Source: Flectonema sp. DT1601
Taxonomy: Eukaryota; Euglenozoa; Diplonemea; Diplonemida; Diplonemidae
DNA: 64,000 nucleotides
Reading direction: 5' to 3'
Assembly (NCBI GenBank): GCA_964019425.1
Contig: OZ025828.1
Span: 124,001-188,000 of the forward strand
Below the pieces are notes generated by a model, which saw only the letters and a list, made by a program, of their open reading frames with translations, searched no databases and had not been told where the DNA came from. This document shows positions 52,690 to 63,976 of this stretch, in pieces (within the stretch, counting starts at the first letter, position 1; each line of letters begins with the position of its first letter). The position numbers and the translations under genes were made by a program.

Positions 52690-54334
52690 TTTTTTTTTAC
52701 TTTAATCTAAACGCAAATAGAAATAAATAATATAAACACCCAATATTTTTACGTTAGAAAATCCCACCCTCGGGGAAAACAAAATAAGGCAGTTCATCAC
52801 AGCCAAGTTATTAGTAAGGTCCTGACCTTTATTTTTTAATTTTTTTTAATTTTTTTTTTGGAAGAATCAATCAATCAAGATATAAATAAAAAAAAAAGGT
52901 TACGGCCCAAAATACACCAAAAAAAAAAGCCAACAAAAAGTGGCCCAAAAAAACAAGAATTGGGAAAGAGAGGCTGTTGCGCCAATATTTTTACACCCAA
53001 CCGCAGTTGGTTGAAAAAAATAAAAATAAAAATAAAAAAAGCATTTCAGCCATCGTGATTACCTGTACTTGTCTTCTCAGGTTTGCCAAGAACAGGTGTA
53101 TAGCAATATACATCCCCAGTGAATAATTTCACATAGCAATTTCAAAAAAGAAAAAAAGTAAACAGGCATAGCCTCCACGGGGACTGAGTCACTTTCGCCT
53201 CAACAGCGAAACACGGTAAACGGAAAAACAAAGAGAGAAAAGAAAAAAAAATTTAAAAAAAATTATTCACAGAGGGAATAATTTAATTTCAGAGCAAGAG
53301 TAGAAGAAACGGGAGAGGAAATTACTGCTCGTAGATCAGCTTCTGTGCACAGAAGCAACCTGCAAACAGTTTTTAAGGCTTTCCCAAAAGAATAGTAGAC
53401 CACCACCAAAGGCAAGAGTATTACCAAGTGAGTGTTCCAACATCAGAGGGGAAGTTTTTTTTTTAAATAAATACTTCTGCATCAAGAGGGAGGTATGGGG
53501 AGGCAATAACTTTTTTTTTTTTTTTTTTTTCACCATTTTCTTTGTTACTCCATCAACACTGTGCTTGCAAGGTTCGTATCCGCTTTTTTTCTTCTTCTTC
53601 TTCTTTTTTTTTTTTTCATCTGACCCATCTGTGCAGAAGAAGAACAAAAAAAGAAGAGATGGCGAAAAAAAAACCATTCGTCCGATAAGAATCTGCAAAT
53701 CTTCAGTATATAAAATAGAGAGGAAGTTTTTTACATGACAAAAGGATCGCGCGTTGGCTTCGCTGATGAAAACACACGAGAAGCCCAGACACGGACATTA
53801 ATAATTTGATTCTTAATCTTTTTTTTTTTTTTTTTTTCTATTCTTTTCCCATTTTTCGATCAAAAAAAAAAAAATTCATGGAGAAAAAAAAAAAAAAAAA
53901 AACTGCAAAACACTTATATTAATGCAACCACACGAGATAGGCCAGACATTTCTACAATTCTAATTTTTCCTAAAGAAAAGTGGAAATGCTCTACACAATT
54001 TTTTTTTTATTTTATTTTATTTTTTTTATTCGATTATACCTTCGTTTTTTTGAGTAACATCCAAGCAACTAAAGGAGAAGCCAGAATCAGACAATAAAAG
54101 TAATTCACTATTGAAGACATATACTCTGCGCAATGCCTCCTAATAGCCTAATCTACTTTTTTTTTTTTTTTTTTTTTTTTTAAAATCCCATTGGCGATTG
54201 GTTTCAATGCCAAGAAGACTGCTACTGTTCCGAAGAGATGTGAGAGGACAAAAGGAGTGGGAAGGGTAACCGAAAACAGAATGTGTTGTCAAATTTTCTC
54301 CTTCTTGTCGTAAAATCTCCTTACTAAACACCAC

Positions 54335-54620
54335 CTTAGGGTTGAAACTTTGACAGTAACAACTTTAGGGTATTAAAACAAAATTAATGTCAAGTACTTG
54401 ATTGAAAAATACTTGTTGTTAATCAAAGAAAAGGTACGTTTAGGAAAAAAAAAGAAAACAAAAGACAAAAGGGAAATATATACTACCTCAGGGGGTAATT
54501 TGATACCGTACTATTAAGCTTAAAGGAAATAACAAATCTCTCGGACAAACTTAACTGTCAGCGGCAGCGTAGCAAATGACTGGAAATAAATAAAAATAAT
54601 GCTACTGGGAGACCACGTGA
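54335..54620 (+). repeat. Dispersed repeats C and E, linked copies
   Basis: Repeat C at about 54335-54440 and repeat E at about 54525-54620, same order and orientation as at 10045-10150 and 10611-10690. Between them lies the GGGTAATTTGATACC motif also seen near 29215 and 33866. Confidence 0.6.
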
Positions 54621-56967
54621 ACGTAGTTGAGCGCCACTTGCCTATGTTACCGTAAACAGTTTTTTTATAAAACTCGGGGGAAATTTCAATTACTCTCATT
54701 CTTCCCCGCGAAGTAAAGGAACAGAAATGGTAATGTGAATTATTTTGGCAACAAAAACATCACCGATTACAACTATTTTTCATAAAACGATCAACAAGAG
54801 AGAGAGCTAAACAGGTAAAAACGGCAGAGAAATAAAACAACGGGTGAGTGAGATCCGGGCTGAGATTACTTTTTTAGGGAGAAACATAAATGAGTCTTCC
54901 CCAGATTGTCTGCAGTTTTTATTGATTGAGGCATCTCACCGCCATGCATATCAAGTGTGCCAAGGCATTCGACTAAGCCTTACACCTGTTAAGCTTTTAC
55001 ATTTATGTTGGTACGCCTGAAGTCAGCAGGAAAACCATATAGGCAACCGCCTTCAGTGCTACGTTAAGCAAATCGACTTCCTGTATGGGAGGGTAAGCAA
55101 TAATCTTGGGAAGGTTTGAAGGCGTAAGCCGTATATCGTAATAAAATAAGGCAGTTTATGAAAGAAGCAAAAAAAAAAAGAAAAAGACTGGACGTTATTA
55201 TGTAGTCCGTGCAACTGCTCTGATGGCCTACTGACTACCACACTATCATCGGCAACAAACTTTTAGAGGGAGTGGGGGGAAGGGAAAATCACAGTAAGCG
55301 ACTCAGTTATGCGTGTCCAGTTCGCTTCTGTGTAAAACTATTTTTTCTGTCAATAATAGATAGAGCAGTAACCTGCTCCTAGAAGTTTTTTAAGAACGAA
55401 TTCAAAAATACAGAGCTTAGCTTCAATGCAGGCGAGAGAGTCTTCACGTGTTTTGAGTTGACGGGCAACTCACACGTAGCTCTTCATCCAGTTTCCACAA
55501 ATGGGAGGTTCGAGGGACTGTTGGGCCATACAGAGCCTCAATACTTGCAATTTAGGCGGGTGCTCATAATTTTGTGAAAAAGTCTAAGATAGGACTGTTG
55601 CTTTAAAAAAGCGGGGTAGAAGCAATGAGATAGGTTTAATAATTTCCCAGCTGTATAACTGAGAATTTTTTTTTTGTTTTTTTTTTTTAAAGTAGATTCT
55701 GACTCGTTCAAGGTCACATGTGACGTGGCCCGACTTTGTACAAAATGCATTTTTCAGAGTTTTTTTTTCTTTCTTTCTTATATCAAAAAAAAAAAAAAAA
55801 AAAAAAAACGTTCGGGGATTTAAAAAAAAAAACAAAGCTGCTTGCCAATATTTCCTAGAGGTTAGTTGGATATGGCGCTTCGACTGCGCGAATGGACCTC
55901 TGTTTTCAAATTCGTTTCCAGATGTTTATATAAGGTCCACACCATAACCTGCAGTCGCTTAAACTAAATATAAGTCACACCTATTGGACTCTCTTTATGC
56001 AAAAACCTTGCAGCTCCACTTTATACTATTCCTTTTCTTTTTTCAGAAAAATAAAATAAAATAAAAAAAAATATATGGCTGCTTTGCAAATACAAGCAAC
56101 CTGTTTTATATAGCAGCTTAGGGCACTGTTTTTTTTCTTCTTTTTTTTTCTTCATTTTTTTTTGGAGAAATTAAAAAAAAAAAAAAAAAAAAAAAAACAC
56201 ACACTGCACAAGTCCTCAGCGGCTATGATCTAGCTGGTGCTGTGAGGGACGATTCTCATACCTGTATCATTCAGGAAACGGGAGGGGAAGGAAAAAAAAA
56301 ATACTGGAAGAAAGAAAAAAAGAGAAAGCAGAGAGGGAAAGCAGCCTGACTGGTTACAGAAATCAACAACGACGGATGATCGTTCTTCGCTTTGCTATCA
56401 GAAGTAGTAAACAGACAAAAACAACAAAATCTATCGATCAATAAATTTAGGCATCCAAAATAATAGCATCACAAGCAACCAGTATAACACATAAAAGGAT
56501 TGCAGCTGCCGAAGAAAGAAAAGCTCTTAACTAAAATCAAGCATTTTTTATTATTATTTTTTTAAAATTTTTTTTTTTTTTAAGAGAGGATCCAAGAATC
56601 AAGTGGGGTGGGTATTTACCAAAAAAAAAAAAAAATAAGCTCTCGTGGAGCAAAAAGAAAAAACAAATAAAGTAAAATAAAGGATAACACAACCTGAACA
56701 TCCTTTACGTGGGATTATAACACCACAGCAGAAACCAAAACAAAAAAAACGAAAGGGGAGAAAGGAAAAAAAAAAAAAATAATAAACGGGCGTGATAGAT
56801 AGCGCACGTGAAAAGCGGTCAAAGAAAACAGAGGCGCACAGCAAACCAGAAGCACAATATAAAAAAAAACAGAGAGGGGAAAAGAAATTTCACACGACCA
56901 ACTAAACCTGAAGAGAGTACAAAAACTATACTCTTATCATAACCTTAGTGAGCAATAGAAAGTTATC

Positions 56968-57030
56968 AACCTTTGTTGTTTTTGTTGTTTTTGTTGTTTT
57001 TGTTGTTTTTGTTGTTTTTGTTGTTTTTTT
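56968..57030. repeat. Minisatellite, 9-base unit
   Basis: About six head-to-tail copies of TTTGTTGTT, followed by a T run. Simple slippage product. Confidence 0.8.
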
Positions 57031-57087
57031 TTTTTTTTTTGAATATTTTTTTAAAATCCTTGAAAGAAGGAAACAAAGGAGAACAAA

Positions 57088-57223
57088 AAACCATTCAGAT
57101 AGAAAATTATCTGATCACAGATAGTATTACTGGCGAACAGGTGTGTAGATAACATATTAACCATAATTAATAAATAAAACGGCGACTTTGATCTGAAATA
57201 GTTTCTTCTCCAACTTTGTCGGT

Positions 57224-57265
<42 letters not shown>
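57088..57265 (+). repeat. Dispersed repeat F, longest copy
   Basis: Body 57088-57225 ending TTGTCGGTGC, then about 39 A. Shares blocks with 32797-32918, 10767-10860 and the short ends at 527-575 and 36935-36970. The long pure A tail suggests recent insertion or slippage growth. Confidence 0.65.
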
Positions 57266-57268
<3 letters not shown>

Positions 57269-57720
57269 AAAATAAAACGAGAGAGGAAGAAAAAATAATG
57301 AATTTCTTCGGCCGTTCTAGCATCCGTGATAGAATGCAGAAACTTATTTTTTCGCAAGAAAAAAAAATAAATAAATAAAAAGTGTGCTTCGTTGTTTGCG
57401 TTTTTTTCCTCCACACGATAACTGCTAAGACGCAGCCTTGTTGCCTAATAGGGGAGAATCGATATGCATATCGTTGCATATGGTTGGAATATTATGACAC
57501 AGTTCACACGGTTCTCTTTTTTGTTAAATTCTTTATTTAGTTTCTTCAAAATTCGTTTATTTGTTATTCACTTTATTTTTCATTCTCTTGTTTATTTTTT
57601 ATTTTTTTTTTTTTTTTTTTAAAACTTGTTTAGGGTAATATGAGAAAAGAAAAAGAAAACTAATTGGCTTTAACTTAAAGCTATACAGACAATAGTAACA
57701 CAACAATGTGTTGATGTGCA

Positions 57721-57830
57721 GGAAAACCGTGAACCGACTTAAACTGATATAAGCTAAAGGAGGTTTGGGTGCGCAGCCTATATTATTTAATTTCTACAAA
57801 ACTTGTTAAAATGCAAAAAATAAAAAAGGG
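57721..57830 (+). repeat. Dispersed repeat D, copy 2
   Basis: See 10164-10270. The first 50 bases are almost identical between the two copies. Confidence 0.65.
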
Positions 57831-58017
57831 GGGAGGGGGCAGGGAGTTTGAAATCCCTACTCATTCTCAACTAATGTGATAAGAATGGTTTAGTTAGATA
57901 TTTCTTTAAAAAAAAAATTTTTAAAAAGAAAAAAAGCTCTGCGATTCTAAGATAATTCTTTCGTTCACTTGCAGTGGAAGGCTTGTACTTATGCACCAAT
58001 ATACGTAAAAGGGAAAA

Positions 58018-58188
58018 AAGAATCGGCAAATTTCACTTTTTTTTTTTACTTTTTTTAACTCACACTTTTTTTTGTTTTGCTTGTACGCAACCAGGTACTA
58101 AATCCTAATAAAGGAATAGGTTAGTTACGCTGCCACAATTCTCTTTCTACCGAACAATGGGTTGTAGGTACGAAAAAAAAAAAAAAAA
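58018..58188 (+). repeat. Family B SINE-like element, well-preserved copy
   Basis: From AAGAATCGGCAAATTTCAC to GGGTTGTAGGTACG plus about 16 A. Nearly the same sequence as the element in the kinase intron (23331-23470), with added T in an internal run. No tRNA-like A and B boxes were clear, so the source RNA is unknown. Confidence 0.7.
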
Positions 58189-59632
58189 TAGAACATCAAT
58201 GCAAATGAAATGGCTTTATAAAAATTGATAACGAAGTAGTAAGAAATACATAATCACCCCTTATCAAAAAAAATATATTAAAGCTGAATATCACAATTCA
58301 GAGGAGGGGAAAAAAAAATTTCATTGTTCTTGAAATTGGATGCAATTTTTTTTTTTTTTTTTTTTTTTTTAAGAGAAAAGATAAAATAAAAAATGAGAGA
58401 AAAAGCAAGAACAAGAAAGCCACTGCGATGCAATTATTATTATTTCTTTTTTTTTTTTTTTTTTTCCTTTGTTCTTCTACCCCTTCCCTGTTTCTCTGTT
58501 AAACACACTGCGTGTCAGCTTTTGACTCTGTAAACAGCAAAAATAAAAAAAGAAAGACGAAGCTTTTTTTTCTTATATAAATGTATCCGTTTACATTAAG
58601 TAACTTGTGAAAGTTTTTTTTTTTTTTTTTTTTCCCATAAAATGTCTGACAGGATAAGGGAAAATAACTTACGCAAGTAGGAAGCAACAGGAGATGGGGT
58701 TTAAATAAAAAATAAAAATAATAATAATAATAATTAACACAAGATTATCACATGTGTTGCTGAAGAAAAACTGGAACTTCACCTCCAGGGGCAAGCAGCT
58801 GATTAGAAAGGAAGAATAAAAATTTCAGTCCATAAATAAATCTTACAATTACCTGCCCCTGGAGATGGGTGAAAACCTATTTTTATTTTTTTCTTAATAA
58901 AATTTAAAACGGGTAATTAGTTACCAATACTGCTACAGAGACCAGAGATGATTTTTTTTTTTTTTTTTTGTAATAACACCGGGGAAAAAAAAGAGGGAAA
59001 AAAAACAATCACATACTACAACAAAATAATTAAAAAAGAAGAATAAAATAAATAAAATAAAAAACTGGAGAAGGGAAAACGTATAATAAACAAGTGAATA
59101 AAAAGAAGTTGTATTTTTTTATATTTTTTTTTTTGTTGCCTCCCCTCATCCCAAACCCTATCCAGTGAGAGGGGTACAACAGTCAGGGAAGAAAGTAACT
59201 ACCAAACGAGATTTGCATCGATATATGAACAACACATTGTTTTTTTTTTTTTAAAAAAAATTTTTTTCTCAAAGTCTTGAGTAAAGAGAGAAAAAAAAAA
59301 GAAAAAAAAAGAAAGAAAAAAAGAAAAGAGAGATATAAGAAGAAAAAAAAACATCGAATTAAAATCACTAAGATGAACCGGCAACAAAAAACAGAATGGT
59401 GAAAAAGGGACACAACAACAACTGTTATAGTTTTCGTTGTTTAGGTATTTCAAAATTAAATAAACTAAAGTACTACGACATAGTTCAGATGCGCCACTGG
59501 TACAGAGCTTAGATGATCAACGCACCGAATAATATAAGATGATCTCTCGTAACAAAAAAATAAAAAACCATTAAGGGAGGGAACGCTTTCTTTTCATTCT
59601 TTTCGTTATTTTTTTTTTTTTTTTTTTTTTTG

Positions 59633-59672
<40 letters not shown>

Positions 59673-60163
59673 TCCTTTATCCAGGAATTAACACGCATCG
59701 AAGCGGTTCCTGGTAAAAGGAATTGTGTTTCTGAACAAAGTGAAAAAATAAAAAAATAAATAAAAAATTTTAAAAAAAATTAAAAATAAAAACTAATCTT
59801 CTAGCTGCACACAACGTCTGTTTTCCGGCAAAAGAAAAAAAAAAAGGGAAAAGGGAAAAGGGAAAAGGGAAACAAAAAATCGAAAAAAAAGTATACAAAA
59901 CGCCTGCCCAAATTCGTTCTAACGACTTTGAGTGGAGAGAGCGCCGTGACCACTTCCCCCTGAAATAAAAAGACCGGACATTCATCCAGACTTTTTCTAG
60001 TTCGCTTTTGGTCAAAATTAACAACACAGAAAAAAAACCGGAAGGAGGAAAAAAAAAAAAAAGAGAGAAAAAAGAGAAAGAACAGAAAAGAAAAAAAAAG
60101 CAACAATATAAAACAAATCAATTTCACTATTTAAACTTTTCTTTTTTTTTTTTTTTTTTTTTT

Positions 60164-61627
60164 TCAGTGCGCACAAGAAAGGGATTCAGGTAAGGTGTAG
60201 TGAGGAATAGATAGCATTCCGTAAAGCTCATCTCGTAAAGGAGACGCTTCAAAGGTTGGCGACGGTGCTTCTCTTGGTGGAGGCAACAAGCATTCGTCAT
60301 CGAAACTTTCCTGTGTGACAGGGGGTGGTCGTGGATAACAACGAATATCCTGACTAAACACATTATTCAGAGTACCAAGAAGCTGACCCGGATGAGCAAG
60401 AATTACTTCATCAAGCGAGTCAGAGCTGCAATCAGATTCGTGATCATCGATGTCGCCATCTGTTGTCGTGTGAATGTTTGTTTTACTGTGAGTCTCCCCT
60501 TCTGAAATGGTAGAAACCGACACCTCACCTCCCTTCTCAATGGATGCCTCTTCTTCCTTCTTTTTTATTTTGTAGAATTGGTTGTGATAAAACCTCAAAT
60601 CATTGAATCTCGATTCAGCAACAGTTCTTAATGAACCATCATGCTTACTTGGCCTAAGAAGACCTGGATATGTACTGGCTTCAGGTGAGCATGTCAGTGT
60701 TTTATCACCAGGAGAGCCATCAGATTCTGAAACAAGATATGCCAATACCTTGTAGGCAGTGCTGTTTAGTGACTTTGCTGAAAATCTACGAAGAGACTCC
60801 TTTTGTTGTTTGTGTTGAGATAAATATAAAAGTCCAATAACCAAAGCTTCAATACAGTTAGAAAGCTGGTCACACATAACTAACAATAAGGTTGATAATA
60901 ACTGTGAACATTGCTTATTCTTTTGATAAGTATCTGACTGCCTTAATGAATACAATGAAATAACTATCATATGAACGAAGTCTTTTCCCGACACAGGATG
61001 GTTATTGATCTCTGCTGTGAACACCTTCAGTAAATCATTAAAACCTTTTCCACCAATTCCCTTCTGAACTCTCACAAAAACATCAGCAGCACTATCAGAG
61101 TCGCAAGAAGCTTCTTTCAACGTGGTGTAGAAACACATTTTACAGTGAGGGCATGACAGTTTTCCACAGCTAGCACCCCATGCAAACCAGAATAGCGCTT
61201 CACTAACATTGTACAATTCAGTTCCTTGCCTGCTGCAAAGCTCTCCAAGTTGGAAAAGAGGGTATCCAGATAGAGGTACTTCACTATGCGCTAACATGAA
61301 TGAATCGTGTGAACGTCGAGGGCAAGTTTCAAGTTTTCCGATATATGTGTAGGTGTCACTACGAAGACGTGAGTTATGAAGTTTTGGAAGCAGATTGACG
61401 TAGTAATCCTTTACCTGTTTACTACTCTCCCATTTAACAAGGATATTCCATAAAAGGTGACCAGCACCTTTCGCTATCGCTACTTCTGGAGTTTCCGTCA
61501 TCAGTTTTTCACAAAGAATCTTGTACTCCTCGACGTCTTTCTCACCCCCTTTTGCCAACTGCAAACACCTTTTCCACACATCCCCACCAGTAGCAGATCC
61601 CTTACGTCTTGAGTGTTGTTTTGCCAT
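60164..61627 (-). CDS. EST1/SMG7-like protein (14-3-3-like/TPR type)
   Basis: 487 residues. The N-terminal half (about 10-330) is helical. The segment YTYIGKLETCPRR..SHDSFMLAHSEVPLSGYPLFQLGELCSRQGTELYNVSEALFW follows the EST1/SMG5-7 pattern (Y-x-GDL-x-RY, then 'A..L.P..G.P..QL..L....G....A.Y'). In those proteins this fold binds phosphorylated UPF1 in nonsense-mediated decay or acts at telomeres. The C-terminal third is acidic, Ser-rich and Pro-rich (PRPPPV, LPPPREAPSP) and probably disordered. No nuclease domain. An acceptor (TATTTTCTTTTCGTAG) lies about 80 bases upstream. Similarity is by pattern only, so the name is tentative. Confidence 0.55.
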   Translation of the reverse strand: MAKQHSRRKGSATGGDVWKRCLQLAKGGEKDVEEYKILCEKLMTETPEVAIAKGAGHLLWNILVKWESSKQVKDYYVNLLPKLHNSRLRSDTYTYIGKLETCPRRSHDSFMLAHSEVPLSGYPLFQLGELCSRQGTELYNVSEALFWFAWGASCGKLSCPHCKMCFYTTLKEASCDSDSAADVFVRVQKGIGGKGFNDLLKVFTAEINNHPVSGKDFVHMIVISLYSLRQSDTYQKNKQCSQLLSTLLLVMCDQLSNCIEALVIGLLYLSQHKQQKESLRRFSAKSLNSTAYKVLAYLVSESDGSPGDKTLTCSPEASTYPGLLRPSKHDGSLRTVAESRFNDLRFYHNQFYKIKKKEEEASIEKGGEVSVSTISEGETHSKTNIHTTTDGDIDDHESDCSSDSLDEVILAHPGQLLGTLNNVFSQDIRCYPRPPPVTQESFDDECLLPPPREAPSPTFEASPLRDELYGMLSIPHYTLPESLSCAH

Positions 61628-62002
61628 GTTACGTTTGTAGTTTTTATTAATTAAGTTTTTTTTTTAAATAATCCGGGTTTGCTTTAAAGCGAACCCCCCT
61701 ACGAAAAGAAAATAAATATAACAAAGACGACTACTTTACCGAGAGACGGATGAGATTTATGTTCTCACTGAGCTTGTCTTAGGACACCTGCGTTAATGTG
61801 AAACAGATGTGCCTCCCCAGATGTGCAACAAAATACCTGTGAGACCAACAATTTAGTATCACAAATTAACGGGGAAATAAAAAAATCCTTTAAGACTGAC
61901 AAATATTTTGCTGAAAAGCAAAGATTTATCACACACAAAAAAAAAAAATAAAAAATAATAATAAAGTGTAAAAGACAAATAAAGAAGAAACAGAAAGTAA
62001 TA
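61628..62002. other. Intergenic spacer
   Basis: Holds the acceptor of the gene to the left and an AT-rich stretch; nothing else seen. Confidence 0.4.
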
Positions 62003-63976
62003 TTATTTCACAACGTCCCATTTTAATACAAGAGACGCGTTGATCATTAGTAGTAGCTCACCTGTTTCGTTGATTAGAATACGACGCGTGTATCTATTAG
62101 ATGACTCAGTCTCAAGTGGTATTGGCATACATTTTGTTGTACTTTGAAGTGTGATTGATAATGGCTTTGATAACCGTTTTCGAAGATGACTTAACTCCTG
62201 ATTGTGAGCAGCAGCTTCAACAGAAAACGAGGATCCAGATAAAAAGCTGAAAGATGATGACGCAGACGATTCATCAGTTTCCGAAGTTGTTGTTGATTGA
62301 AGTAGTTGTCTTTCGATGTTTTGAATTTGATTGTTTAGATCATTCCTACCAATCTCAATACAGAATTCATATGATTTATTCTTCTCTAATGGATTTCGTA
62401 TGGGGCTCATAAGAACTGCTCCTGTAGTTGACATTATTGGCATAGTCTTTACGAAGTGAACTGATGCTTTTGTTGGATCCCAAAGTGAGTTGTCAACATC
62501 GAAGAAGAAATACCCAATTGGTTTAAAAATCATGTCATCGAAATTAACTGATGAGTTTGACGATAAATTCCTCGATTTTCTAGCAAAAACATGAAGACAA
62601 TGCCTTCCAGGGTATCTAAACCTGATGTGAGCTGTGTATGTTCCATTCCCTGATTCTTGAAGAAAAATATCCTTATCAAGAATAACTCTAGAAAGAGGCT
62701 CAACAGTCAGAACATCATCACCAACTGGAACCACGCACATTGATATCTCATAATGACTTGCAACCCACAGTACAACAGAAGCAACGTTACCACATACAAC
62801 CGGATGTTCCGTTGGTGATACAGCTGAGACACAGTTTGTTAAGAATTGTACCGGGAGTGAACTAGGTGCATTACTAATATGATTCCCAACCTGGTGACCA
62901 ACTGACTGCAGTGGTAAGTGTGATCTATTTCTTATGCACAACGAATCTAAAAAAGCAACAGCAGTTAAAATTGATACAATAATCTTAGTTGGTTGTTGTG
63001 GATGTCTTCTCCAACCACATCCGATGACATGATGACTATTATTTTTAAACAACTCTCGTAATCTAGTTGAGTTGAGAACGATCTGAACTACAATACCAAA
63101 AGGAGAAATATCATAAAACGACCTATCAATCGTTACTATGATTTCAGTCATTTTTCCAACAGGAGCACCGTATTGCGATACATTAGTCCGTGATTGATTT
63201 ATGCAAAGTGATCTCGCAATCAGTGATAAACCTCTCGAATATGTCATCTTTTTCCTTGGTGACTGATTGTTTAGTTCAATAACAGATTCCCTGTAAGAAT
63301 TAATCACAGAGAGAAGGGAGTCTCTGGATGATATTTTGTTTGGTAATTGAGATTCAATTTCTGTGAGTGTTTGTCTTAATTGAGTTATATTACATTCTAT
63401 TTCAGATTCGTCTCTGGGTTGTTGTTGTTGATTTTTATGAATTCTTTTAACATTAGCACTTGACGATGTCCTCGTCTGGAGCATCTCCCTTTCCTGTAGT
63501 ATTAGTGATAGCGACTGATGTGTTGAATTCAATTCTTGTTGGAGATTTGAGATTTGTAAATCTTCATCTTTGATGAGCACGTCAGCTTTAGTCACTGACA
63601 TGTTACTTAATAGAAGTCCACTCTCATGTTTTATTGGAATGTTGTATTCAGATAGCATGCGAGATGCGAAACTTTTTGGATCACAAAGTAATGAATTTAG
63701 TATTGATATGATCTTCTTTTCCATTTTTGAGAATTGATCATCTGGTGCCTGAACATTTCCAACAAGTCGTAAACCATCCCCACCCGACATTGACATCGGA
63801 GGAGCGGTAGCTGGTCTAATAACCAAAGAATCACTCTTTTGCAACCTCTTTTCGATACTGCTAATGACCTTAGCTCTCGGTTCGAATATACTTCTCTCAG
63901 ATAAGAACTTTTTAACCCATGCTTGTTCGTTGATTTTATTAGGTCGGGGACCTCCTCCCAAAGGCGTGATGATCAT
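62003..63976 (-). CDS. CAP/SCP-like domain interrupted by a coiled coil, plus KY-like C-terminal domain
   Basis: 657 residues, no signal peptide. A CAP-like start (about 90-112, ILNSLLCDPKSFASRMLSEY) is followed by a coiled-coil insert (about 130-235) and then the rest of a CAP-like domain (about 240-345, with VVQIVLNSTRLRELF and VIGCGWRRHP, the 'R-x-x-L...IG-x-G' end). The His and Glu residues of canonical CAP sites are not seen. The C-terminal part (about 425-560: TYTAHIRFRYPGRHCLHVFA and VHFVKTMP..GAVLMSPIRNPLEKNKSYEF) resembles the beta-domain that follows transglutaminase-like domains in KY proteins. The start is fixed by an in-frame TAG two codons upstream, which is part of a TTAG acceptor. 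Function unknown. Confidence 0.6.
   Translation of the reverse strand: MIITPLGGGPRPNKINEQAWVKKFLSERSIFEPRAKVISSIEKRLQKSDSLVIRPATAPPMSMSGGDGLRLVGNVQAPDDQFSKMEKKIISILNSLLCDPKSFASRMLSEYNIPIKHESGLLLSNMSVTKADVLIKDEDLQISNLQQELNSTHQSLSLILQEREMLQTRTSSSANVKRIHKNQQQQPRDESEIECNITQLRQTLTEIESQLPNKISSRDSLLSVINSYRESVIELNNQSPRKKMTYSRGLSLIARSLCINQSRTNVSQYGAPVGKMTEIIVTIDRSFYDISPFGIVVQIVLNSTRLRELFKNNSHHVIGCGWRRHPQQPTKIIVSILTAVAFLDSLCIRNRSHLPLQSVGHQVGNHISNAPSSLPVQFLTNCVSAVSPTEHPVVCGNVASVVLWVASHYEISMCVVPVGDDVLTVEPLSRVILDKDIFLQESGNGTYTAHIRFRYPGRHCLHVFARKSRNLSSNSSVNFDDMIFKPIGYFFFDVDNSLWDPTKASVHFVKTMPIMSTTGAVLMSPIRNPLEKNKSYEFCIEIGRNDLNNQIQNIERQLLQSTTTSETDESSASSSFSFLSGSSFSVEAAAHNQELSHLRKRLSKPLSITLQSTTKCMPIPLETESSNRYTRRILINETGELLLMINASLVLKWDVVK

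Larger units (their letters stand above)
47996..60163. other. 12.2 kb gene desert of repeats and homopolymers
   Basis: No gene supported on either strand; long frames are Lys/Phe runs from A/T homopolymers. It contains repeat A (49281-49366), repeats C and E (54335-54620), repeat F (57088-57265), repeat D (57721-57830), family B (58018-58188), a minisatellite (56968-57030) and some of the longest T runs in the window (for example 59609-59671, interrupted once). Stretches of higher complexity at about 50990-51250 and 55385-55575 are open on the plus strand for 60-90 codons but carry no motif I recognise. Confidence 0.6.

Noticed and set aside
55385-55575. About 63-codon open plus-strand stretch
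   Set aside because: No start codon or motif; open stretches of this length are expected by chance in 12 kb of desert read in six frames.
57051-57479. 142-codon minus-strand frame
   Set aside because: Runs through the 39-base homopolymer and repeat F; composition is Phe-rich noise.
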